The notes under the pieces: generated by a model
Told to the model about the DNA's origin: nothing
What the model saw: only the letters and a program-made list of their open reading frames with translations
Databases searched by the model: none
Part shown: in pieces, positions 33,601-45,600 of the stretch
How positions within the stretch are numbered: position 1 is the stretch's first letter
Layout: each line of letters starts with the position of its first letter
Program-made: the position numbers and the translations under genes
Source of the DNA: Amyelois transitella
Taxonomy: Eukaryota; Arthropoda; Insecta; Lepidoptera; Pyralidae
Reading direction: 5' to 3'
Length of the DNA: 64,000 nt
NCBI RefSeq assembly: GCF_032362555.1
Contig: NC_083508.1
Location: forward strand, 11,809,001 to 11,873,000

Positions 33601-36600
33601 TCCGTGAACGAATACGGTACCCTGATGAACTAGTATTAGAGTTTATATCTACAATAATGTGCGTAAATATTTATAATCACATACTTGGATACATTTTGTA
33701 ACTAGAAAATAAATCCTACTAATTTTATAAATGCGAAAGTTTGTGAGTTTGTCAGTATGAATGTTTGTTAGTCTTTCACGCAAAAACTACTAAACCGATT
33801 ACGATAAAATTTAGCATGTAGGTAGCTGAAGATCCAGAATAACATATAGGCTACTTTTTACCCCGGAGTCCCCGCGGAATTGATAGGGTTTCCATGCGGA
33901 AGAAGTCGCGGGCGGCCTCTAGTTCAAATAATTTATGGCTAATAAGTAATACAATTTATACGGTTGAGGAGATTTTAAATTTTAAATGACACTAATTAAT
34001 TTATGCATAAGGTGCCCAGATAAAATACGTGTAGCGCAAAGAGACACAGATTTGAATACCAGCTCAGCCATAAGCCAATGATTATTTTCGAAGTTATTTA
34101 CAATAGTTTGAATACCAACCGATGTCCTTAGGGTGAGGAAAAACATCGTGAGGAAACCTGCACATTCATGCACTGGATGTGTAACAATGATCGATTCAAT
34201 ACGGGTTAGTTCCCCTGCAAAGGTTACGGAGGTCAGACGGGAATCGCTTCGTGTAAAATCTGACTCACTCAATCCAGTGTCCATGGTCAAAGGTATACTC
34301 CCGCGGGATTTGGTAAAAATGTGTATTATTATAGATGGCGCTAAATTCGCGCGTAGCAGGCTGCGCATACAAGCTAGTGTTCTATAATAGCTTAAGTAAT
34401 AAATGCTCACACGCATTGACGTTATCTTTAGTCGTAAGAAGTATGGTCCACTTACCAAACTCGCTGAGGGCGCTGTTGTGCAGACTGTAAATGGCCTGGT
34501 CCGGGTACAACTGGTCGAAGACGCGGTAGGTGGCGCCATCTACCCCCTGGTGATGGTATACGTGGTGCCTGCACATTTCCGTCAAATGTTTATTCTACTA
34601 AAGGTCATTCTTTTGATTATTTGACATTTATATAAATTTAAATCTATACTATTGAATAGAATAGATATATTTTAAAAATTTGCACCCGTGCGAAGCCGGG
34701 GCGGGTCGCTAGTTAATCATATGACACAAGTAGGTAACCAATCCAAAACGGATACAACTTACCTATGAGCCATGGTGCCTCTCTCAACGTCCTCACCAGT
34801 GAACCTGATGTGGACGCCGTCTCGTAGCAGAGAACCGTATGCCAGGGCTTCACCCATGGCCCAGTCCGCTACACCCTCTTTTACCTAAAGGAAACAGTCA
34901 GTTTCATCTTCAGGAAAACATGCAACAGACTTCAGACATTACCCCGGTTGCATTTTCCCCGAAGAAGAAGTCAGGGTTTGCTTCTGGTTGGTAGGTACAC
35001 CGCACGTCACTATTTTCAAAATTATGCACATTAGTTTGATTACTAACCGATGCTTTTACGGTTAGGGAAAAATCGCGAGGAAACCTGCACATTCAGACAA
35101 CATTTAAATAACGGATTTAACATTATCAACATTGTTTGTTTAATAAAGTTTAAATAAACAAACATCTAGCCTGGTGGAAGATTTCGAAGAAGAGCACGAA
35201 TCATCGCTTCCGCTACACCATACACATACATACATACATATGGTAACACAGATTAACTTAGTTTATAGTCATGGATTAACGTACACTACAAAAAACAAAT
35301 TAAATAATAAAACTTAAAACGAAATAACCAAAAACATAACTCACAAATCGTCGCGGTAGCGCGCGGGAAGTCTCTTCCTGGTGGTGGCGTGATGCGCCCG
35401 ACCAATCACCGTGCTTGTCACAGTGTTGCCTGTTACAACATGTTTCTTACCATCTTTTCTCTGTTCTGCAGGATCCTGCCGAGTCCTTTGTGTAGCTCGA
35501 ACGCCCAAAGTTCCGGCGGCTTGCAGAAGTGCTGCGAGATCGTGGATATTGTCGCTTCGCATATGCCAGTCTCCTCGATCTGGGGATGTTTATGGTTATA
35601 TCACACAAATAGATTCTAGTTGAAGCACAGTTGCGGAGGTCAGACGGGAGTCGCTTCCTTGTAAAAATCTGATTCACCCAATCCGGGCCTCTGGGTCAGG
35701 GGCTTACCCGAGCTCCTCTCCAGAGTGGAAGAAGAAGGCAGTTAAGCACAGTGTGTTTTTATACTTAATGCAAGCGAGATTAATTTTCTTTCTAGATTCG
35801 GCTAGTTATTAAATATATCAGGGCACAAGGTTTGGTCTCTGGTACATTCGAGGCTGCTTTTTCGCTTGGATGTCGTAAGAGGTAACCACGATAATTACCA
35901 CTTCGACCTACTTAGTACAACAACCATTATCCAAAGGACGCCAAAGCTTTCGCATTTGGTCGATTCAGGCGCTTACCAAGTTAAGCAGCTCAGCCGAGAA
36001 GTTGCTTAATTTCGAAAGTATAGCTAAGCCCACGCCCTTTAAAAAATTGTAACACTCGTCGAATAAAGATTATCTCTATTCTATGAATTTTTAAACTATC
36101 AGTCATCTTCCGCAGACCGCATACCACTACCTCCGGGAACGAGACGTGATGGGGTGCGGACATCATGGCCGCCAATTAGGTGCTTTTTAAAATTTGCAGC
36201 CATGCGATTCCCACGAGACGCGATGGAAAAATAATGTCCACCCCAGCAGAGCCTCGCATGCCAGGGTAAGGCTAGCTAAACGTCACAAGTTACTATTAGA
36301 TATAACGTGATCTTACCTTCTTAGGGTCTTTGGCCTCAAAGAAGCCAGTCCAGGGCGTGTCGATCCAGTCCATGATGCTGAGCTTGGTGACCTTCTTCGC
36401 CAGCTCGAAGTGCTTGTTCAGCGTGTCCATGTACTCCTTCTCCCACTGCTTGATGTCCGCGTCGGTTATCACACCCTCCGCCTTCAGCTTTGCTTCGTAT
36501 ATCTTGTCCACTGTATTTAAGAACACTTGTGATTCGGAATTTCCTCCCACCATCTCTCTGCCCCGATACATATAACTTTGGGATTTTAAGATTTAAGGGA

Positions 36601-39600
36601 AAAGTGAATAGGCACTATATAAGCTTGTGCCTCACCACCTTAGGCCTCATCTTTCTTACCACCAGGCAGATTGAGGTCAAGCGTAGGTACTTAAATTTAT
36701 TATAAAAGCGGTTTCTTTTCGTGATTAAGGGTAGAAGTCTGTGCCACATTATTTGTACATACATACAGTCACGTCTATATCCCCTTGCGGCTTACGGCCA
36801 AGTTCAGCTGCATGGCTTTCCTAAGTCGCCTTTTACGACATCCATGGGAAGATATGGAGTGGTTCTATTCCAAAGTGCAGAGAACCACACGGCATATATT
36901 ATTTATTCTCTCTCATATTGATGATCCAAACCAAATTTTTGTTAACCCATTGCATGACCACTTGGATTGCTATTGCTCCAAGAGGTCCCTTCTACTGAGA
37001 TCAGCAGAGCAGGCAGAAAGATCTTTCTCACCCTAGAGTGCTCCTGATTTGTTTCCAAACATTTCTCTCTCCACTTTATCCAGTCTCCGGCATCCTAACT
37101 CGAACAAGTGAGAACATAAACATACCAGTGGTCATAGTCTTGATCTTCTTATACATGAAGGGCTGGGTGAACATCGGCTCGTCCTCCTCGCTGTGGCCGA
37201 ACCGGCGGTAGCACACGAAGTCTATCACCACGTCCTTCTTGAACTCGCAGCGGTAACTGATGGCCACTCGAGCTACGTGCGCCACCGCTTCTGCATCATC
37301 GCTGTTCACGTGGAGAATGGGCGCGTCCACGCATTTCGCTATATCTGTTTTGAAACATAAAGATTAACAGGTAATGTGACCACAGTATCCAGGATGGACA
37401 AGGACAAATGTCAAGAGAATAATGTCGTGTCATCACAGATTGACTCACTTTATTGACGTCTATGGAATGACCTGTTCCCTGCTTTCTTCTACAAAAGGCC
37501 ACTAAAGAAGCCATCTCGTGACTTCTTGCCAATTCGAGGTTATTTGTGTAATTGTAAAGTTGACGTTTTAGAAGAAAATACTACAATGCACTTCTTCTGC
37601 ACTGACGCTTTGGAAGTTAACTTTGTTATCGAGTTATTTATTTGACGTCAACCAATGTTGTGAAACCAAAAGATATGACAATTCTACAGTTAAGTTTGAA
37701 ATGTCCCATATAAATTAATGATACTTTTGAGTTTGACTAACTCTTCTTTTGAACAGTAAGGGAGCTCCTTGCGAAGCGAAGGAGGTGTGGTGTGATCTAT
37801 AAGATAACTGTACAACATGTGGACGTCACTCAATACAATTGTGAAAGAATCAGACAAATAAGACGCTAAATTAAGGACGTCCTGGTGAAGGGTCAGGTCA
37901 AAAGTGCCCGAAACCGCCGAGCTTGCATGAAGAGAGTTATGAATGTGGATGAAGCAAAGGAAGTATGCAGGGATCGTGGCAAGTGGAAAGAGGTAGTCTG
38001 TGCCTACCCCTCCGGGAAAGAGGCGTGAGTTTATGTATGTATGTATGTAAGACGCTAAATATGAACCTGAGCAGTAAGGAGAGCTCCTGGCGAAGCGAGG
38101 GTCGGTGGTGTATCCTATCTGGTTGTTACACACAATGTGGATGCTGCCGTGGGTGGTGAAGCTGGGCAGGTTGCTCATCGTGAAGGTCTCGTACACCACA
38201 CCTTGGCCGCTGAAGGCCGCGTCGCCGTGCATGATGATAGACATGATCTGACAGGTGCATATTGAGAAATGTCATTACTTGAACCGATAGAAGGGACACC
38301 TACGAGTATTTATGTTTGCCATAGGAAATATACAATTTGCTGTTAAAGATCAAGTTAGGCCGATTACGTCAAATTTTCTAATTAGGTATATTTTCTTTAA
38401 CGGCTTTTCGTATACGAAACATACATATACTAAAATTGAAAAATTATAAATGCGTAAATTTGTGAGTCTGTCAGGATGTCAGTATGGATGTTTGTTACTC
38501 TTTCACGCAAAAACTACTGAACCGATTACGATGAAATTTGGTATGTAGGTAGCTGAAGACCCAGAACATCATATAGGCTACTTTTTATCCCGGAGTTTCC
38601 GCGGGATTGATAGGGTTTCCATGCGGACGAAGTCGCGGGCGACCTCTAGTAATCCATAAATGATTTTCAGTAGTAGATAGGTATATTCACCCTCTCTGAA
38701 TTTCAAGTCTCCCTCCTTTCCTATGAATGTTTGAGTATCCTCCGAAAATGGTCAACTATCAAATTACCTAAAGTCATATCACTTATAGATACCACAACTG
38801 ACAGCTCAAAAACTCAACCAGGAAAACGTAATGTCAGAGAATCAATAAAAGAAATTGACCTTATCGCCATTACTATCCCCCTTCCAGAACTGTTCGGCCC
38901 TGGTTTTCCCCACCACGACCGGAGACACCACCTCCAAATGAGACGGATTGCAGCTCATCGACACCTTTATGTACTTGTTAGTTCTACGGATGAAGCGGTG
39001 GATGTAAGTACCCAAGTGGTACTTGATGTCACCGGAACCCTAAATGCAGACAAGAGAGAAGCTAATAGTCTTTTTTTTTAAATTTGTAAAATCGAATCGT
39101 TAAATGCCACAGCCAATCACAGACATGAGAAATAGTCCAGTAGCGACAGCATGAATCGTGTCTTTTATAAAAAAAAATATGCCGTGTGGTTCCTAGCACT
39201 AATAAAAGAAAAATAGGCGATTAGAGGATAGGCTTATATAATTGGGATTCCTCATGTAGGCGATGGGCTAGCAATCTGTCACTATTTGAATCACAATTCT
39301 ATCTTAAAGCCATATAGCTGAACGTGGCCTATCAGTCTCTTCACGACTGTTGGCTCTGTCTACCCCGCAAGGGATATAGACATGATTATATGTATGTTTT
39401 AAATACTCACAGGTTCTTTCGGTTCCATTGGTTTGAACTGAGCGAAAATATCAGTCAATTGTTTCCTACACACGTTCACCAACATGTTGAGACGACCTGA
39501 TGTAAGGATAATGCATCATTATATTCAAATTCAAAATTTTTATTCATTATTATAGGATATTTTATACCGCTTAATAATTGTCAAAACTTTTAGTTTCACA

Positions 39601-42600
39601 ACATAGGTTGACGTCAAATAAATTACTTAAAAACTTAGTTTACTGCCGCTTCCAAGGCGTTATTGCAGAAGAAGCGGTAACAAACTGCACTGCAGCATTT
39701 TCTTCAACAACGTCAACTTCACAAATATCTAAACTTAGAATAGAATGTGGACGAGAGAATACATTGTTCAGAACTGTTGTCAATTTTTCAATTTCACCCC
39801 TGTACCTAAGTATAACCATAACTTTTGTCAATTTTTAGATTTCACCCCTGTATAACCAGAACTGTTGTCAATTTTTAGATTTTACCCCTGTTTCTCACAA
39901 GGTTAGGCAGAACAAAAACTGTGGATTTCACTTGCTTCAAGTTTATCAAACTTTCTTGTTACCCTCACACTCATTCTTTTGATAATGAGTGTGTTTGTTT
40001 TTCCGTCTTTCACGTCAAAACCCTGAACTGATGTACGTTAAATTTTGCATAAGTGCATACAGTGTGGATGATGACGCCGATAAAGGGCACTTCTCAATTA
40101 ATCTATTTATCTATACTTATATTATAAAGCTGAAGAGTTTGTTTGTTTGTTTGAACGCGCTAATTTCAGGAACTTCTAAACTTAAGGTTCGAAATAAAAA
40201 ATCTTTTTAAGTTGAATAGACCATTTATCTAGGATGTATGATAGACCATAAATCGGCTTTAGGCTATATAACATCACGCTGCAACTATTAGGAGCGAATA
40301 AATAATGGAGAATGTGAAAATATAATATGAGGGCTTCAATGATGCCCAAAATAACTATTCCACGCGGACAAAGTCGCGGGAACAGCTAAGTAGTCTAATC
40401 TATAAATCTAATATACATATATAAAATCTATTCTATTCTAGTCTTGTGACGTCAATAAGTGATACCTTATTGTATCCAATTTTGAAAATAAATCTATTCT
40501 ATTCTATTCTTTCCATAACAATTCCTACCTCGATGCTGCATGGCCATGACGATGGACTGCACCCCGAGTCTAGTGCTCGTGTCCACGATCTCCTCCAGCA
40601 TCACGATCATACTTTCACCGCCCTCCAGGCCGAATCTCTTCTCAGCGGGCCATTTGGTTGCGAAGTATTTCTCTAGGCTAGAAAAAAAATAAATACTTTG
40701 TCCATGGTTTTCGTAGCAGTACCTAATGGCTGAACGTGGCCATTCAGTCTTTTCAAGACTGTTGGCTCTGTCTACCCCGCGAGGGTTATAGACGTGACCA
40801 TATGTATGTATGGTTTTCAATTAGTCATAAACAAAGAGTTTCCTTTTATTCGCAACACTGATTCCTTTATAACAACTAGGTTCAACTCTAATTTCTCACA
40901 AGTCACTTTAAAATAAGCTGATGAATATCGCTATATAAATAATGCAGCATGACACTCGCGATGCGGTTTTGATCGCGGGACTCTGGGATAGCTGTTTCGC
41001 TTTTTATTTCTAACATACATACATACATATAATCACGTCTATATCCCTTGATGGTTAGATCGAGTCAACAATTTTAAAAATACTGATTGCACACGTTCAG
41101 CTGTTGGGTTGTCGCCTAAAAAAGAATCCCTAGTTAACCTATAAGCCTATCTCTTAATCGCCTTTAACGACATCCATGGGAAAGAGCAGGAGTGGTCCTA
41201 TTCTTTTTTTATTATAACAGGTGTCGGGAACCACACGGCCACCCAAATAATTTTTACTTACAAAACAGCCTTCGTGAGCCGCCTCATGATGAGCCTCTTC
41301 TCCTCCGCTGTCTTGTCGAAGGCGGTGGGGTGTTCCATCTTCTCCCTGATGAACTGCAACGAATCCAGGTCGTAACAGTGCATGTACTCGACTCCGATCG
41401 AGCCGCAGTAAGTCCGCTCTAGACGGGCGACGATTTCCCTGAAAATTTTTGTTTGTTTGTAATATTTTTTTTTTTTTCTTTTTTTTTTTTTTATTTTTAC
41501 TTGTATATACCTATACATATATTTATACTGTATACTTTTTATATTATTATCTACAACTAATAAAAATTAACTAACATTTTTCGTATTTTCCTGTTTATCT
41601 ATCTATAGGTACATAGACATTCCCATAATCTTTTGCACATAAATTTATTATTTTATATTTTCTTTCTTTCACTTTAGCGCCCGCACCCACTTTAAATGGT
41701 GATAACTGAAAATCAGCGTTTTGCACTTCAGTTAGTGCAAAAATTCCGCTGAGTTATGACCTTTTCTACTTGCTGCAGCACGCAAATGAATCTCAACTGT
41801 GTTTTTTATAATGTTTTTTTTAACTCTGTATTTTGTGTCTGTAGCAACTGAATAAACTTTTTAATCTATCTATCTATCTATCTAATATCTTTACATACAT
41901 ACATATAGTCACGTCTTTACCCCTTTGGGGTAGACAGAGCCAACAATCTTGAAGAGACTGATTGGCCACGTTCTGCTGTTTGGCTTGATGATAGATTTGA
42001 GATTTAAATAGCGACAATGTGCAAGCCCATCGCCTAAAATAAGAATTCCAAGATTATAAGCCTGTCCCTTAGTCGCCTCTTATGACATCTATGAGAAATG
42101 AGATGGAGTGGTTCTACCTTTTTTATATTGGTGCCGGGAACCACACGGCACTTATATATTTATTGCATAGAAATTTACACAGTAACAAGAAAATAGTAAG
42201 TACATAGATAGTTATAAAAGAAACAAATCACTTGCAATGGCGGACTTATCCCATGAAGTGATCTCTTCCAGTCAACCGGCAAACAATAAAGGAACTAGAT
42301 GATTCAGTAAAAAGCGGTAAGTCACTGTGTTTTTAGCAATAATATAATCATATACTAACTATATATATATGTTATTAGTAAAGATCGGAATAGGTAGATT
42401 GAATTGGGGTTAATGTACTGAAACGTATATATATATATGGACATGCCTCCGTCCGGGATTGCGGGATTTGTAAATTATTAAGATTTTTTCCGGAATTTTA
42501 AAATTGGGATGAAGTATATATTAGTGGTAGCTGTTTTCCCTCGACTTCGTTCACGTAAATTGTAGTCCTATGTTACCCGCGGACAATATAGTTTACTGTT

Positions 42601-45600
42601 TAAGAGTATGTACCTACTGAAATGGAATCCCGGAAAAGAGGCTTATCCATGTTATGCTTTCTATGGTAATTCATGATGCAAGAACATAAAATCAATCTAC
42701 CTATTCCGATCTCTGGTTATTAGTAAGCTCTAGGGTAGACCTATGATCACAGTAGTAAGCCTCGTCCGATTTTGTTTACCCAAAAACGTAGCCCAGCTGT
42801 CCACAAAAGTTTATTACCCATCATCGTGACGTTTGTCTGGGTAACGTTATCTCTGGAGTAGTCATAAAACCAAAATGTAAGCCTAGTCTGATTCTATTTT
42901 CCCAGTAACTTAGCCCAGCTCTCCATCCTACGGCATTTGTTTCGTTTGTATCCTCCTTAATTCATCTTGTTCTCCTATGACCACAATTTACATGGGTAAG
43001 CCAATCTCAGTCTCATACTGTTCATCTGACAACCCAAATCAGATTTGAACATAGTTATTTAATGCACTAGTGTAGTGAAGCAGAACTATTGGTGCTAATC
43101 AGACCGTTTAAGACAAGACATTGCGAGAAGTGGCTATTTTGACGACGTCGTAGTCTCGTGCTTTACTTTATGATTGAAACCTAACGGTACCTGAGCGTCA
43201 GCGAGGTCTCATTGCCGCCAATACACGTCCTGTCTGGTAGCTCGAAGGTCATGTCCATGTGTTTCTCACCTGAAATTTAAAAACTATAATGAGAACCGAA
43301 AGTTTTTAGCATGCATGTAGGTAGGTACTTATATGTAGCTACTATTCCTCAATATTTAACTTATCAAATTTAACTCAATATTGACTGGATTATACATACA
43401 TACATATGGTCACGTCTAATATCCCTTGCGGGGTAGACAGAGCCAACAGTGTTGAATAGACTGAATGGCCACGTTCAGCTATTTGGCTTAATGATAGAAT
43501 TGAGATTCAAATAGTGACAGATTGCTAGCCCATCGCCTAAAAAAAACTGGATTATCATCATCTAAATGGCATTTTACCCAGGTTGAACTCTACCTGAGAA
43601 CTTAGGATCTATGACCACGGTCCAGTTATGGAAATGAAAATGGTCAGGTCAACAGCATGAAGCCACTATCTTACTTCCTAGGCTTGTTAGCTGTTAACTG
43701 TTAGAAGGCCTGTTAGCTGGGGAGCACATTGGTTGACGGTAACAAAATCTAGCCAAAACATACAAAGAATAGTTCCCAATTCACGCGCTACGATCTGGCA
43801 CTCCAGCCCCTTGGTGTCCGGCTTCGCCTTCGACTTGACCAGGAAGCGGGCGGCCATGCTGATGGAGAGTGGGTCCGTTTTGGCCAGGAGGTGGCCTCGA
43901 GCCTGGAATCCAATGTTAAGAAAATATTCAAATGTCTTGACAATACTAGCATTTTGACGACACCCGTCTGCAAAATGGCAAAAGAAAGCATAGTAGGTAG
44001 GGGGTAGGGGTTTAAGTGCGGTAATCTGGCACACTCAGTGCCAGGAGTCGCAGACTCTCCCGGGTGAAGACCAGGGGGATCGTCCGTGATAGGATTTCCC
44101 CTCCGGTACAAATAGGAGATCATCATGTAGGGATGCAATGTATGATACGTTTGGTGTTCGACTATCTGTATTATATTCATTATTTAATGCATTTGAAAGC
44201 TGCCTTGCGGTTTTGCAAGTGCAATTAAGTTGAATCTACGTATTTATGCAGTTTACTTTGCACTAAGTACCTATATGACGTTAATTGATCATGTCTGCTA
44301 TAAAAAAATATTGTTAGGTATATTCAAGGCCAGCATAGTAAAACCACAAAGGCTTTGGGTGCAAACCATCTCAATCTTTTAACAGTGGACTTACAGCTCA
44401 GACGATGAGTGTTACCTGGTAACTTCTGACTAAGTTCTGCACCGCCATTTGAAGCTTAATTTTCTCTTTGTCTTCAGATTTTCCTTTCTCCTTTGGTTTT
44501 GATTCTAAAAAAGATGATTTGTTCATAACATAACACATCTCAACTACTGATCTTTTCTTTTACCTCTAGGCATGAATTATTTTTAAACTCTTTTATAAAT
44601 TAAAATATGTTAGCCCCAGGGGAACAGATACCTACACACATATAATCACGTCTATATCCCTTGCGGGGTAGACAGAGCCAACAGTCTTTAAAAGACTGAT
44701 AGGCCACGTTCAGCTGTTTGTTTGTAATGATAGAATTGGAACAGATAATGCTTAGTTAAATCAGTGTATGATCTACTTACACAGCCCTGTCTTTTTCGTC
44801 AAACGATTGGACATCAAACTTTCTCATCAATTCATTGTCAAATTTAAAAGTCTTTTATTTAAAGTTCTATGTACCTTAGAACTAAAAGGTATAGTGATTT
44901 TGTACTCACTGACAGTAGAAGGGCTGAAATCATCCTGAAGGTCTTCTATCTTCAATGCCGGACCGGCCACGCTGTCGTAAAACCCGTCCCACGACTAGAA
45001 AATAATCTTCTTTGTATTTTTATAGAAAATATTATGTTACATACTTCTTCCTCCTGGCTTTAGTCCCGGTTACATCCTCACCATTCTGGTGAGGAGCCCG
45101 GGATATGCTTTTAACCATGGATCCAGGATTGGTTTTTACACATAACGATTCCCGTCTGACCTCCGTAACCTTTTCAGGTAAATCGAACCTGTAGGTATCA
45201 TATGGTTACACGTCCAGTTGTCTGAATGTGCAGGTTTCCTCACGACGTTTCCTCTCACCGTAAGAGCATCGGTTAGTTATCAAACTAATGTACGTACATA
45301 ACTCCGAAAATAGTCATTGGTACAAGTCCGAGGTGGGATTCGAACCTGTGCCTTTCTGCGCATCACGCATTTTAAGCGTGTGCTCCTTATTGATTTGACC
45401 ATTGACACTCTATGTTTCATACATTTTAACATATGTAGGTATCTACTGATGACAAGTTGTAATCTTTTTCTGCGTCTACAACTGAGTGTTATGGCCACAA
45501 CATAGGCGTGAGCGCTCTTAAGAATGGTCATATACGTACTTAATTAGATATAATCTTACCCAGATGGCTGGGATCATGATTACCAACATTAAGTTTTCTG

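Noticed and set aside
33982-34539. 185-codon minus-strand open frame
   Set aside because: It runs through OGDH-like exon 16 in the wrong frame and through intronic SINE-like sequence; it has no family resemblance.
37690-38244. 184-codon protein as a separate gene
   Set aside because: It begins inside OGDH-like exon 11 and continues into the intron; it is listed only as possible intron retention.
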